Assembly (NCBI RefSeq): GCF_964020115.1
Contig: NZ_OZ026542.1
Location: 1,612,001 to 1,676,000 of the forward strand
DNA: 64,000 nucleotides
Source of the DNA: Candidatus Regiella endosymbiont of Tuberolachnus salignus
GTDB lineage: Bacteria; Pseudomonadota; Gammaproteobacteria; Enterobacterales; Enterobacteriaceae
Direction: 5' to 3'
Shown: in pieces, positions 34,153 through 43,575 of the stretch
Layout: each line of letters starts with the position of its first letter
How positions within the stretch are numbered: the stretch's first letter is position 1
Program-made: the position numbers and the translations under genes
Notes under the pieces: generated by a model
The model's database searches: none
The model's input: the letters and a program-made list of their open reading frames with translations, nothing else
What the model was told of the DNA's origin: nothing

Positions 34153-35946
34153 ATGCGTACTAGCCAATATCTGCTTGCCACCCAAAAAGAAATACCTGCC
34201 GATGCTGAAAGCATTAGTCATAAACTGATGCTACGGGCAGGCATGATCCAGCAGGTAACTTCTGGACTTTATACTTGGTTACCAACCGGTCTCCGAGTGT
34301 TAAAAAAAGTCGAAAATATCGTACGTGAAGAGATGAATAATGCCGGAGCGATTGAAGTGTCTATGCCCATGGTACAACCGGCGGATCTATGGCAAGAAAG
34401 TGGACGATGGGATAAATATGGTTCTGAACTATTACGGTTTGTTGATCGTCATAAACGTCACTTTGTTCTCGGACCCACTCATGAAGAAGTGATCACGGCC
34501 TTGGTTCGTAATCAAATTGAATCCTATAAACAATTACCTCTTAATCTTTTTCAGATCCAAACCAAGTTTCGTGACGAAGTACGACCCCGTTTTGGCGTGA
34601 TGCGCGCTCGTGAATTTTTAATGAAAGATGCCTATTCCTTTCATACTACTCAGGAATCTTTGCAAGAAACTTACGATACGATGCATGCCACTTACAGTAA
34701 AATATTTAGCCGTATCGGTTTGAATTTCCGCGCGGTACAGGCAGATACTGGCTCAATTGGCGGCAGCCGATCACACGAGTTTCAAGTATTGGCAGACAGT
34801 GGTGAGGACGATATTGTTTTCTCAACTACATCAAATTTTGCGGCCAATATTGAGTTGGCGAAAGCAGTCGCCCCCACACAATCACGAGCAGAGGCGACTG
34901 AAGCACTGCGTATTATTGATACGCCACATGTAAAAAGCATCGCTGACCTAGTAACACAGTTCAAAATACCGATCGAAAAAACGGTAAAAACACTATTGGT
35001 ACGTGCGGCTAAAGGAAGTGGACATAAACTGATCGCGCTATTACTGCGTGGTGATCATGACCTTAATAAAACAAAAATAGAAAAATTATCAGCAAAAAAA
35101 TTATCTCAAGTCGCCGTTCCACTTGCTTTTGCCGATAAAGAAGAAATTCGGGCGGCACTAGGAGCCGGATCTGGTTCTTTGGGTCCGATGAATCTGAATT
35201 TACCTATTATCGCCGATCACAGTGTTGCCGTAATGAATGATTTCAGTGCCGGTGCCAATATTGATGGTAAACATTATTTTGGTATCAACTGGGAGCGTGA
35301 TTTACCATTGCCACAGGTGGCAGATATCCGTAATGTCGTTGTAGGTGATGCCAGTCCAGATGGTCAAGGTACTTTGCTACTTAAACGAGGCATTGAAGTG
35401 GGTCATATCTTCCAACTGGGCACCCAATACTCCAAAATAATGAACGCTACAATAGAAAACAAAGAAGGTAAAAAGCAGGCCATCACCATGGGATGTTATG
35501 GTATTGGCGTGTCACGCATAGTGGCTGCCGCTATTGAACAAAACTACGATGAAGACGGTATCCTCTGGCCAGAGGCGATTGCCCCGTTTCAAGTGGCGAT
35601 TTTACCAATGAATATGCACAAATCTTTTCGGGTGCAAGAACAAGCTGAGGCTTTATATAAAGCGCTGAGTGATCATGGAGTAGAGGTCATTTTAGATGAT
35701 CGTTGCGAGCGTCCGGGCGTGATGTTCACTGATATGGAATTGATTGGTGTACCACATAGTATAGTGATTAGTGAACGCAATCATGATAACCAGGAAGTGG
35801 AATATAAAAATCGCCGCAGCGGTGAAACACAAATGATAAAAAGCGATAAAATTATCGATTTTTTGATCGCTCAGATCACCAAGCATAGAGTCCCCTGTCA
35901 GCCTAGCTCGGCAATACATGATGAGAAGTCACAACATGATCGATAA
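34153..35946 (+). CDS. proS: Prolyl-tRNA synthetase
   Basis: Class II synthetase charging tRNA-Pro. The start [10 protein letters not shown] is the family start. Motif 1 is around [10 protein letters not shown]; motif 2 is [17 protein letters not shown]; the editing (INS) domain spans about 225-400; motif 3 is [19 protein letters not shown]; the anticodon-binding domain is C-terminal. Length is 597 aa against 572. About 25 extra C-terminal residues ([19 protein letters not shown]) read into the talB ribosome-binding region, and the stop overlaps the talB start by 11 bp. proS-talB adjacency is not the E. coli order. Confidence 0.96.
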   Translation: MRTSQYLLATQKEIPADAESISHKLMLRAGMIQQVTSGLYTWLPTGLRVLKKVENIVREEMNNAGAIEVSMPMVQPADLWQESGRWDKYGSELLRFVDRHKRHFVLGPTHEEVITALVRNQIESYKQLPLNLFQIQTKFRDEVRPRFGVMRAREFLMKDAYSFHTTQESLQETYDTMHATYSKIFSRIGLNFRAVQADTGSIGGSRSHEFQVLADSGEDDIVFSTTSNFAANIELAKAVAPTQSRAEATEALRIIDTPHVKSIADLVTQFKIPIEKTVKTLLVRAAKGSGHKLIALLLRGDHDLNKTKIEKLSAKKLSQVAVPLAFADKEEIRAALGAGSGSLGPMNLNLPIIADHSVAVMNDFSAGANIDGKHYFGINWERDLPLPQVADIRNVVVGDASPDGQGTLLLKRGIEVGHIFQLGTQYSKIMNATIENKEGKKQAITMGCYGIGVSRIVAAAIEQNYDEDGILWPEAIAPFQVAILPMNMHKSFRVQEQAEALYKALSDHGVEVILDDRCERPGVMFTDMELIGVPHSIVISERNHDNQEVEYKNRRSGETQMIKSDKIIDFLIAQITKHRVPCQPSSAIHDEKSQHDR

Positions 35947-36907
35947 ATTAACCTCTCTGCGTCAACTGACGACTGTTGTTGCTGATACCGGTGATATTGC
36001 CATGATAAGGCGCTATCAACCACAGGATGCCACCACTAATCCTTCGCTGATTTTGCAAGCCATTCAACTCCCAGAATATCGCCAGTTAATTGAACAAACC
36101 CTCCATTGGGCGCGTGATAATAGCCTTGATCCTTGTCAGCAAGTGATTGATGCAAGTGATAAACTCGTAGTAAATATTGGTTTAGCCATTTTATCGTTGA
36201 TTCCAGGTCGTATTTCTACTGAAGTGGATGCACGTCTTTCCTATGACACACAAGCCTGTGTCACAAAAGCAAAACGATTAATAGCATTTTATAACGAAGC
36301 CGGTATTAGTAATGATCGTATTTTGATTAAATTAGCAGCGACCTGGCAAGGCATTCGGGCTGCTGAAATATTAGAAAAAGAAGGTATCAACTGTAATTTA
36401 ACGCTGCTCTTTTCATTCGCACAAGCACGTGCTTGTGCCGAAGCGGGCGTATACCTTATCTCTCCTTTTGTTGGTCGTATTCTCGATTGGTATAAATCTC
36501 ATACTGATAAGAAAGAATTTACACCGCAAAACGATCCTGGCGTCGTCTCCGTCACAAAAATTTATCAATATTACAAACAACACAATTATAAAACGGTAGT
36601 GATGGGCGCCAGTTTTCGTAATATTGGTGAGATCATCGAGCTGGCAGGTTGCGATCGCTTAACTATTTCTTCCTCGTTGTTACAAGAGTTGGCGATGAGC
36701 GAAGGTTCATTAGAACGTAAACTGTTTTACCAGGGCGAAATAAAAACAAGACCCGCGCCATTAACGGAAACTGAATTTTATTTTCAGCATAACCAAGATC
36801 CGATGGCGGTCGATAAGTTGGCGGAAGGGATACGCAATTTTGCTATTGATCAAGAGAAATTAGAGCAAATAATCACTGATCAACTCTCTATACCCACATC
36901 CCTTTAA
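35936..36907 (+). CDS. talB: Transaldolase B
   Basis: Transaldolase of the non-oxidative pentose phosphate pathway. ATG 35936 ([20 protein letters not shown]) matches TalB. An ATG at 35918 lies inside proS and is rejected. 323 aa. The Schiff-base Lys lies in DRILIKLA; other landmarks are [37 protein letters not shown] and MGASFRN. The last residues (IPTSL) and stop are written by a family-A repeat starting at 36889, replacing the usual short C-terminus. Confidence 0.96.
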   Translation: MIDKLTSLRQLTTVVADTGDIAMIRRYQPQDATTNPSLILQAIQLPEYRQLIEQTLHWARDNSLDPCQQVIDASDKLVVNIGLAILSLIPGRISTEVDARLSYDTQACVTKAKRLIAFYNEAGISNDRILIKLAATWQGIRAAEILEKEGINCNLTLLFSFAQARACAEAGVYLISPFVGRILDWYKSHTDKKEFTPQNDPGVVSVTKIYQYYKQHNYKTVVMGASFRNIGEIIELAGCDRLTISSSLLQELAMSEGSLERKLFYQGEIKTRPAPLTETEFYFQHNQDPMAVDKLAEGIRNFAIDQEKLEQIITDQLSIPTSL

Positions 36908-37010
36908 GTTGCCTTCGGCTGCCAGGACGACCGACCGATGAGCGTAGACATACCATGAAGGCGAGGAGCTTGCAGCCAACGCAGCTGTAACTTGAAAGGC
37001 GAAGGGTATA
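36889..37010. repeat. Family-A repeat overlapping the talB 3' end
   Basis: TATACCCACATCCCTTTAAG ... GGCGAAGGGTATA. It encodes the last talB codons and stop and ends 29 bp before epmA. Confidence 0.92.
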
Positions 37011-37039
37011 AACCACTTCTTGATAACTTTTAGATTTGT

Positions 37040-38032
37040 ATGAATAACAATAAAGACCTACGCTGGCGTCCAAGCGCGTCTATTGATCATTTAAAAAAAC
37101 GCGCCCGGATATTAGCAAAAATACGGCAATTTTTCGCCGAAAATAACGTAATGGAAGTAGAAACACCCGCCCTGAGTCAAGCAACAGTGACAGACATCCA
37201 TCTGTTTCCTTTTCAAACTCAGTTTATCGGTCCAGGCGCCGCAGCCGGATTAACACTGTATATGATGACGAGCCCGGAATATCACATGAAACGCCTGTTA
37301 GCGGCGGGCAGTGGTTCCATTTACCAATTGGGGCGTAGTTTCCGTAATGAGGAAGCGGGGCGCCATCATAATCCAGAATTTACTATGTTGGAATGGTATC
37401 GGCCAGGCTACGATATGCAAAAATTAATCGATGAAGTCGATAAATTGCTGCAACTAATATTGTGTTGCAAACCTGCTGAACAATTATCTTATCAACAAGC
37501 TTTTATACGTTATTTAGAAATTGATCCACTGACTGCCAATAACCAAGCACTCCGCGCAGTGGCGTGTAGGCCAGCGCTAAGTCATATTGCGGATATTGCA
37601 GATAATGAAGAAAGTCGGGATACCTTGCTGCAATTATTATTTGTTAGCGGTATAGAGCCACGTATTGGACATGATAAACCGGTTTTTGTTTATCATTACC
37701 CCGCATCACAAAGCGCATTGGCGCGGATCAATCCTGATGACCCGCGGGTAGCAGAGCGTTTTGAAGTTTATTATAAAGGTATCGAGTTGGCGAATGGCTT
37801 TGATGAATTAACGGATAGTGCTGAACAACGGCAACGTTTTGAAAACGAAAATAACCAACGTGTTAACCTGGGGCTCGCACCTGCCTCAATAGATGAAAAC
37901 TTGATCACCGCCCTGCAACATGGCCTGCCAGCGTGCTCAGGCGTTGCTCTTGGTGTTGATCGCTTAATAATGTTGGCTCTCAACGCAAAAAAAATAAGCG
38001 AGGTGATGGCTTTTACCGTTGAAAGAGCCTAA
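37040..38032 (+). CDS. epmA: EF-P (R)-beta-lysyltransferase EpmA
   Basis: EpmA, a lysyl-tRNA-synthetase paralogue, attaches beta-lysine to elongation factor P. 330 aa against 325 in E. coli. Class II core motifs are visible: [61 protein letters not shown]. The anticodon-binding domain of LysRS is absent, as expected. It converges on yajG with 5 bp between the coding ends. epmB and efp are not in the window. Confidence 0.96.
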   Translation: MNNNKDLRWRPSASIDHLKKRARILAKIRQFFAENNVMEVETPALSQATVTDIHLFPFQTQFIGPGAAAGLTLYMMTSPEYHMKRLLAAGSGSIYQLGRSFRNEEAGRHHNPEFTMLEWYRPGYDMQKLIDEVDKLLQLILCCKPAEQLSYQQAFIRYLEIDPLTANNQALRAVACRPALSHIADIADNEESRDTLLQLLFVSGIEPRIGHDKPVFVYHYPASQSALARINPDDPRVAERFEVYYKGIELANGFDELTDSAEQRQRFENENNQRVNLGLAPASIDENLITALQHGLPACSGVALGVDRLIMLALNAKKISEVMAFTVERA

Positions 38033-38037
38033 AAATT

Positions 38038-38619
38038 TTAGCGTGCGTTTTGTTTTATAAAATAGGTAATGGTCACGTCTTGTGCCATATCAGCGATAAC
38101 ATCACTTAATACTGAGTTGATTGCATCGCTGATTTTTTCGTTCGTCGCACTAAAAGACCCTTTGATGTGATAAGTCGCCCGGTAGTTTTTGACCCGTTGC
38201 TGGCCATTTTTCGCCTGAGCAACAATAGAGATATCGGCTTTGGCCGTAACCTTGTGGAATAGATCACCTTGTTGTACATCAGTGTTCAATTGGTTGACAA
38301 TAATTTGCAAATCCATCAGGCCATGACCACCAACCATGTAACCACGTGAGACCATTTGTTTTGTCAATACTTCTTGTAATAAAAAGGACAGATCACGCGA
38401 AGCGGTCAAGGATACCAGCTTTCCTCCACGATTTACTGTTGCAAGTGCAGTATCCTTACGCTGATCAGCACTATTAATATTAATCGTTATCGCCATCATT
38501 GCTGGATCAGGCGGAGGTAGTACCACGTTGGGCGCAAGGTTTAAAGTATTGTCACCGGGGGTAGTACAAGCCACTAAAATAAAAATAAACAACAATATAG
38601 AAACTAATTTTTTTAGCAT
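38038..38619 (-). CDS. yajG: Outer-membrane-type lipoprotein YajG
   Basis: YajG is a conserved enterobacterial lipoprotein of unresolved function. ATG 38619 (MLKKLVSILLFIFILVAC) has GAGAAG at good spacing; ATG 38625 is the alternative. Lipobox LVAC. The mature protein matches E. coli YajG across INSADQR, VSLTASRDLSFLLQEVL, GYMVGGHGLMDLQIIVNQL, KNYRATY and the terminal FIKQNAR. About 193 aa. The usual neighbours ampG and bolA are absent, so this is a rearrangement boundary. Confidence 0.94.
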   Translation of the reverse strand: MLKKLVSILLFIFILVACTTPGDNTLNLAPNVVLPPPDPAMMAITININSADQRKDTALATVNRGGKLVSLTASRDLSFLLQEVLTKQMVSRGYMVGGHGLMDLQIIVNQLNTDVQQGDLFHKVTAKADISIVAQAKNGQQRVKNYRATYHIKGSFSATNEKISDAINSVLSDVIADMAQDVTITYFIKQNAR

Positions 38620-38691
38620 AGTCATCTTCTCGCTAGTGCTAATGATGAAGTTTTATCAATATGTTTCGGTTAGGTCGAATCCCTTGATTAA

Positions 38692-38817
38692 TATACTGTT
38701 CGCCTTTCAAATTACGGCAGGGTTGGCAGCGATCATTCATCCTCTGTCATGTATTACCTGTACACTTCTGGAGCTCGATTGATTGCCGCCTTGCCGTAAC
38801 GAAATTCATTGGGTATA
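38692..38817. repeat. Family-A repeat (AATGAATTTCG subtype) forming the 3' end of a permease gene
   Basis: TATACTGTTCGCCTTTCAAA ... AATTCATTGGGTATA. The minus-strand permease frame enters the repeat at 38817 and stops inside it at 38754. Confidence 0.92.
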
Positions 38818-39470
38818 GCATTAACCAAAAAATCCAGTAAAAGACAAAGCACAAAATAAATGCATCCCACAAATAAAAATATTTCCATTGGATAGACCAT
38901 ACTACGATTGTTAACCTGTGTTGCTAAAAATGTAAGTTCATTAACACCAACGATATAAGCAAGCGATGTGTCTTTAATTAATGCAATCCACTGATTAATA
39001 AATGATGGCACCATCATACGCAGAGCTTGCGGTAATATAATGAACAGTAGAACTTGCCAGCGATTGAATCCCAATGACAAACCCGCTTGCCATTGACCCG
39101 CACCGACCGCCAGTATTCCCGCTTTCACCGCATGGGCTAGATAAGATGAAGTAATCAGCGTCAGTGCACAGACTACCGTAGTGATTTCAGGAATATCAAC
39201 ACCAAAAATGATAGGTAATAAAAAATAAGTCCAAAATATAAGCATAATTACCGGGATCGCACGGAAAAACCCTAACACTGCCGCTAAGATTTGTCCCCAA
39301 AAACCGGTTGTCATGGCTAACAACACCCCCAGCAGCGTGCCTAAAATAGCAGAGGCCAAACCCGCCATTAAGCTAATCAATAATGTTAATGCTGCTCCCC
39401 CCAAAGGCAATTCGGGAAATCCTCCCCATAGCAGATAGCGCCAATTATCGGTAATAATAGTGAAATCCAT
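38754..39470 (-). CDS. Amino-acid ABC transporter permease, second subunit (GltK/HisM type)
   Basis: Inner-membrane permease of a polar amino-acid (Glu/Asp or Gln-type) importer, 238 aa with about five hydrophobic segments. The coupling loop reads QAGLSLGFNRWQVLLFIILPQALRMM in overlapping pieces. The last ~20 residues (IPNEFRYGKAAINRAPEVYR) are translated from a family-A repeat; family members end with a hydrophobic or basic tail after the last helix. It begins 1 bp after the partner permease stop. No ATPase gene follows. Confidence 0.88.
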   Translation of the reverse strand: MDFTIITDNWRYLLWGGFPELPLGGAALTLLISLMAGLASAILGTLLGVLLAMTTGFWGQILAAVLGFFRAIPVIMLIFWTYFLLPIIFGVDIPEITTVVCALTLITSSYLAHAVKAGILAVGAGQWQAGLSLGFNRWQVLLFIILPQALRMMVPSFINQWIALIKDTSLAYIVGVNELTFLATQVNNRSMVYPMEIFLFVGCIYFVLCLLLDFLVNAIPNEFRYGKAAINRAPEVYR

Positions 39471-39471
39471 C

Positions 39472-40209
39472 TTAATGTCCTCTGGCTTTCAAGCGTTGCT
39501 GGCGCCACATACCCCAAGCTTCAATTAACGCAATAGTCATGATATACAGTAGGGTCGCAACGCCAAAAGCCTGAAAAGTACGCAATGTTTCAGTTTCTAC
39601 CTGACGAGAAGCATAAGAAAGTTCTGCAACACCAATAGCCATAGTAAGTGATGAATTTTTAATAATATTCATGTATTGACCGAGCAAGGGCGGCATGGAG
39701 ATTTTTAACGCCTGGGGCAAAATGACATAACGCATAGATTGCCAATTCGTTAATCCCAATGCCTGCGCGGCATATTTTTGTCCACTGGCAACACCATTGA
39801 TACCCGCGCGCAACTCTTCAGCAATAAACGCCGCTGAATATAGAATCAGGCCGGTTAAACCGCTTAAAAATTCAAAAGATGGCCAGCTGAGGGTGATCCC
39901 CAAAAATACGGCTTGGTGAGAAATATTTAACCACTGCATCCAAGATACAGGCAATATTTTGCTGACGGCGAAATACCAAAAAAAAAGTTGAATAAGCAAT
40001 GGAGTGTTACGAAATAGTGCACTATAAATCATCACTGGCCATTGTAACGCTCTTAAATGACTGTCTCTGGCTGTCGCTAGTAGAAATCCTAGTAAGGTTG
40101 CAATCACCAAAGTACAAGAAGAAAGCCACAATGTGAGTAGAAAGCCATCCCATAGCCAAAGAAGATATTGTGGTGCAAGTAACCAATCAGTAAGGTGATG
40201 CAACTTCAT
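39472..40209 (-). CDS. Amino-acid ABC transporter permease, first subunit (GltJ type)
   Basis: Partner permease, 245 aa, with hydrophobic segments and the HisMQ-family loop EELRAGINGVASGQKYAAQA followed by LGLTNWQSMRYVILPQALKI. It forms a heterodimer with the next gene. ATG 40209. It lies 312 bp after the binding-protein gene; that gap contains a strong terminator and a family-A repeat, so permease expression probably relies on readthrough or a separate promoter. The substrate cannot be fixed from sequence; glutamate/aspartate is likely. Confidence 0.88.
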   Translation of the reverse strand: MKLHHLTDWLLAPQYLLWLWDGFLLTLWLSSCTLVIATLLGFLLATARDSHLRALQWPVMIYSALFRNTPLLIQLFFWYFAVSKILPVSWMQWLNISHQAVFLGITLSWPSFEFLSGLTGLILYSAAFIAEELRAGINGVASGQKYAAQALGLTNWQSMRYVILPQALKISMPPLLGQYMNIIKNSSLTMAIGVAELSYASRQVETETLRTFQAFGVATLLYIMTIALIEAWGMWRQQRLKARGH

Positions 40210-40309
40210 AAATGATATCCATCCGTCTTACTATGCATAAATATGATACTTTAAATTGATTATATTCATAAAAATTGCATATAAAAATTTGCTGTTATCT
40301 AACTATCAG

Positions 40310-40347
40310 AAAAAAACCAACCCTACACTAAAAAAGGGTAGGGTTGG
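40310..40347 (-). terminator. Intrinsic terminator between binding-protein and permease genes
   Basis: On the minus strand CCAACCCTAC and GTAGGGTTGG form a perfect 10-bp stem (40317-40347) followed by seven T. It lies about 180 bp after the substrate-binding gene and about 100 bp before the permeases. Confidence 0.8.
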
Positions 40348-40378
40348 AGAGATCTCTTGCCAAGAATGCCAAGGGCTC

Positions 40379-40500
40379 TATACCCTCCGCCTTTCAAGTT
40401 ACAGCGGCGTTGGCTGCAAGCCCTCGCCTTCATGGTATGTCTAGGCTCATCGGTCGGTCGCCCTGGCCGCCTTGCCGTAACTCGAAATTCATTGGGTATA
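40379..40500. repeat. Family-A repeat between binding-protein and permease genes
   Basis: TATACCCTCCGCCTTTCAAG ... AATTCATTGGGTATA, a hybrid-type copy. Confidence 0.92.
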
Positions 40501-40521
40501 TAATCTAGCGTTGAATGGGAT

Positions 40522-41364
40522 TCAATCATTTTTTAATTGCTGATCAAGTGGCGCAAATTTAAAATTTCCGCGCGGTAAAGGCGCAGTGCTTTCCGACCCA
40601 AACCAACGATGGTATATTTTAGTCGCATCACCCTCTTGTTCTAATTTAATTAAAGCCACGTTGATGGCATCAATTAAACGTTTTTCTCCTTTAGCAACCG
40701 CCACACCCTGGTATTCCTTGGTGATACTAAAAGGAGAAATTTCAAAATCTGCTTTCTGTTCATTCGAGATATTACCCAGCAGACCTATTAATTTCGCATC
40801 GTCTTGAGTGATTGCCTGTACATTGCCATTACGTAAAGCAACAAATGCAAGTGGGGTATCATCGTAGGAGATCACCTTCGCGGTCGGATAATGTTCACGC
40901 AACGTGATTTCTTGTACCGTACCTTTATCAGCGCCAATACGTAAATTATTAATGTCTTCAGCCGTTTTTAATACGCCTTTGCGAGCAATAAATTTTTGAC
41001 CGGTAGCAAAATAAGGCACACTAAAATCCACTTCTTTTGCACGTTCGTCGGTAATAGTAAAATTAGCGGCTATCAAATCGACTTTTTTCGATTTCAATAA
41101 TGGCATACGGTTAGCTGGGTTAGTAGCACGTAGTTCCAATTTTACTCCTAGCGCGTTGGCGAGTGCATTGGCAATATCAACATCGTACCCCACCAATTTA
41201 TTCGTCTGTGAGTCTACGTAACCAAATGGCGGGTTACTATCAAAAACCGCAATACGAATAACCCCTTCTTTTTTAATAGCATCCAGCTTATCCGTATTAG
41301 GTGTGCAAGACACGATAAGTAAACTGGTAAAAAATAGAGTAATTGCTATAACAAAATGTTTCAT
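40522..41364 (-). CDS. Amino-acid ABC transporter substrate-binding lipoprotein
   Basis: Family-3 periplasmic binding protein, 280 aa from ATG 41364 with AGGAG upstream; an upstream in-frame start at 41442 adds 26 unlikely residues. The signal peptide ends at lipobox LLIVSC. Two lobes carry RIAVFDSNPPFGYVD, GYDVDIANALANALGV, RMPLLKSKKVDLIAANFTIT, IGADKGTVQEI and the C-terminal YHRWFGSE. It probably binds glutamate, aspartate or glutamine. It heads an operon with the two permeases. Confidence 0.9.
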   Translation of the reverse strand: MKHFVIAITLFFTSLLIVSCTPNTDKLDAIKKEGVIRIAVFDSNPPFGYVDSQTNKLVGYDVDIANALANALGVKLELRATNPANRMPLLKSKKVDLIAANFTITDERAKEVDFSVPYFATGQKFIARKGVLKTAEDINNLRIGADKGTVQEITLREHYPTAKVISYDDTPLAFVALRNGNVQAITQDDAKLIGLLGNISNEQKADFEISPFSITKEYQGVAVAKGEKRLIDAINVALIKLEQEGDATKIYHRWFGSESTAPLPRGNFKFAPLDQQLKND

Positions 41365-41505
41365 GGACAACTCCTGACTAGCATTGTAGAGCAGATGATC
41401 AGCAAACTCTGAGCGATTGATTGTACTGACGCAGCCTAACAATTAACGGATAGATCAGGAAATAATATAAAAAGCTATGTTTATAACTTTTTGATTGATA
41501 AATTA

Positions 41506-42186
41506 TCACACTTTCGCCAATACCTCAGTAGGCACTTGATCTACAATTATTTTTTCTTTATGTGCTGATGATTTAGAGACAGCGGGCTTGGCTTTATCTT
41601 TAGCATCATTTGTTTCTTCACTGATTTCAGATTGACCAATAAATACTCCCCCTTTCTTAATCGAGAAGTTACTACCTTTGACAATCCCCTTTAATCGGCC
41701 ATGCTCTAATATTTCTAGATGTTCAGAAACACAAACGCCATTAATACAACCATCAACAGTAATGTGAGGTGCCGTCAAATTCCCTTCAATATTACCGCTA
41801 CGCATCAGCTTAATTGTTCCTTCCGTGACGCTAATATCACCAATTATTACGCCATAGATTTGAATATCACCTTCAAGATTAATATTTCCTTTCAATACTG
41901 TCCCTGAGGCGATAATTGTATTTGTTTTTGCTAAATCTTGCTGTGTACCAGGCAAGACAGTACCGGTTTGTACAGCAACGTTAACTACCGATGACACACT
42001 ATTGTTACTATCGGCTCTCTTTTTAAACATAGTTTTTATCAACATAAAAAATAAAAATAAGAAAAATAATGCAGGAACGAAAAGTAGATAAATGAGGCGA
42101 TTATAGAATGTATAACCTACCAGACCAATAGCCCATCCGCCCCACAAAAGACATAACACAGTATTCTTGTGTATAGACCAATTCAT
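41506..42186 (-). CDS. Bactofilin-type polymer-forming protein (CcmA/DUF583)
   Basis: Two N-terminal hydrophobic helices (about residues 7-22 and 27-50) anchor it in the inner membrane. The bactofilin beta-helix follows (ASGTVLKGNINLEGDIQIYG, GDISVTEGTIKLMRSGNIEG, LEILEHGRLKG), then a charged tail. I chose ATG 42186 (MNWSIHKNT, 226 aa); an ATG 12 codons earlier lacks a ribosome-binding site. Bactofilins polymerise and shape cells or organise envelope sites. The specific role here is unknown; the membrane-anchored form resembles CcmA of Proteus-like bacteria. Confidence 0.85.
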   Translation of the reverse strand: MNWSIHKNTVLCLLWGGWAIGLVGYTFYNRLIYLLFVPALFFLFLFFMLIKTMFKKRADSNNSVSSVVNVAVQTGTVLPGTQQDLAKTNTIIASGTVLKGNINLEGDIQIYGVIIGDISVTEGTIKLMRSGNIEGNLTAPHITVDGCINGVCVSEHLEILEHGRLKGIVKGSNFSIKKGGVFIGQSEISEETNDAKDKAKPAVSKSSAHKEKIIVDQVPTEVLAKV

Positions 42187-42423
42187 GGTTATTCGCCCCG
42201 CCCGAAAACATAATGGCAACATGTGAAAATTAGACCTTGTTAATAATAATACAGATTAGAGATAGAAATAAACATATTAATTTATATTATTTTATTTGTT
42301 ATTTATTGCATGGCTTATATATTTTTTTAAAGAAAAAATGTTCACACAGCGGAACTTTGCTAGTCTTAGTCTCACTCTAGGGTGAAAACCACAAAAAAGC
42401 CAGACGGCTAATGGTGCTAAGGT

Positions 42424-42504
42424 CTTAGAGACTATTCGAAATCTTCTTGAGCGCGTTTTTGACGAAGTATCAGCAAGCATAAGAGATTTCGAATAGGCTC
42501 TTAG
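42424..42504. repeat. Family-B palindromic repeat
   Basis: CTTAGAGACTATTCGAAATC ... GAGATTTCGAATAGGCTCTTAG. Uninterrupted core GTTTTTGACGAAGTATCAGC, used as reference for the nested copy at 10898. Confidence 0.9.
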
Positions 42505-42598
42505 CGGCTGGATGTGAGATCGATGAGCGTAGACATACTAAGTGATTCAGCAAGCCCCCGCAGCCAACGCCGCCGTAACTTCAAAGGCGAAGGGTATA
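42505..42598. repeat. Family-A repeat, left end missing
   Basis: Starts inside the element (GATGAGCGTAGACATACTAA) directly after family B and ends GGCGAAGGGTATA. Confidence 0.85.
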
Positions 42599-42645
42599 GA
42601 GATGAAACAATCCTAAAATCTCCATTATCAATATTAAGAGGTTAA

Positions 42646-42750
42646 TATGGCTGAATCAGTTTAATTTGATTCAAGGCGGAGGAGCACAGACAGTACAAAT
42701 AGTACGGCAAGCGACGACAACACAAAATCAAATTAAACTAATTTGGCTAT
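42646..42750. repeat. Family-D repeat
   Basis: TATGGCTGAATCAGTTTAAT ... AACTAATTTGGCTAT, with inverted ends and the core AGTACAAATAGTACGGCAAG. It abuts a miniature element beginning GGCACTGTTAAC. Confidence 0.88.
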
Positions 42751-42994
42751 GGCACTGTTAACAAAGTATATTCATTTAACTTATTGAAATAATTATAATT
42801 TAAATACATTCAAAGTAAACGGTTCCTCTTTAAAAAAACAGATGAATCGATTTTTTATGGCAGCGATCGGCGAATTCTCTCAATGATGAAGCCGATCACA
42901 AAAAGTATTATTTTTATCTCATCATTATTTTATGCGTCCTAAATATTTTTATAAATTCTTTGTTATTCAATAATTTAACTTTATTAACAGTGCC
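42751..42994. mobile_element. MITE-like element with IS5-type ends
   Basis: GGCACTGTTAACAAAGT at 42751 and the complement of GGCACTGTTAATAAAGT ending at 42994: 17-bp ends with one mismatch, 244 bp apart. The left end is identical for at least 18 bp to the end of the broken IS at 49393. It has no transposase; it lies just upstream of a small exported protein gene. Confidence 0.6.
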
Positions 42995-43070
42995 ATGGTG
43001 GTTATTTACTAACCAACGTGCTTTAATGGTAACCCTATTTAATGGTGATAGGAAAATCAAGGTGAGCAAT

Positions 43071-43340
43071 ATGAAAAAAATAAATATTTTTTTAAAGAAT
43101 CATCCTTCTTATTTATTTCCCATTTTATTATTTTCCTGTTCTACACTTGCTTATCAAAAAAACGAACAAATATGTCAATTCCAGTGGGGAAGGTTGTTTC
43201 TGACAGAAACATGCACTAAAAAAAATAGCGATGAACAACAAATCCTTCCTTCTCCTCCGCAGTACCAAACATCGGAATACACTCCACAAGGGAGAAGAAT
43301 GGGAAAATTGAGGCCATTACCCCCCCAACTTGTGAAGTAA
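43071..43340 (+). CDS. Small exported protein, unrecognised
   Basis: 89 aa from ATG 43071, with AAGGTGAG at good spacing; an upstream in-frame ATG at 42960 lies inside the MITE-like element and is rejected. A positively charged N-terminus and hydrophobic stretch (SYLFPILLFSCSTLAYQ) form a signal peptide, cleaved near LAYQ or, if a lipoprotein, at FSC. The mature part has two Cys and a proline-rich basic C-terminus (GRRMGKLRPLPPQLVK). I recognise no family. It precedes lpxC by 235 bp. Confidence 0.55.
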   Translation: MKKINIFLKNHPSYLFPILLFSCSTLAYQKNEQICQFQWGRLFLTETCTKKNSDEQQILPSPPQYQTSEYTPQGRRMGKLRPLPPQLVK

Positions 43341-43575
43341 TCTTGTCTCTGTTTAAGATATCCACAGTAATTGAGATACTTATCTATGATAATGAGTGAG
43401 CGCTACTTTTTTAATATTAGCAATAAAAAGCAACACTACTTATTATCGCAAATATCATTAATAACGTTTTGCAATCATGACCGAATTTGGCATCCCTATT
43501 ATTTGTGTTAGACTCTAGTTGTAGGTTTTTCTGTATCTTAAATCGATTAGGCAAATAATACTGTAGGATGAAACG

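Noticed and set aside
43071-43340. Calling the small exported ORF secM
   Set aside because: It lies upstream of lpxC rather than before secA and lacks the WISQAQGIRAGP-type arrest motif.
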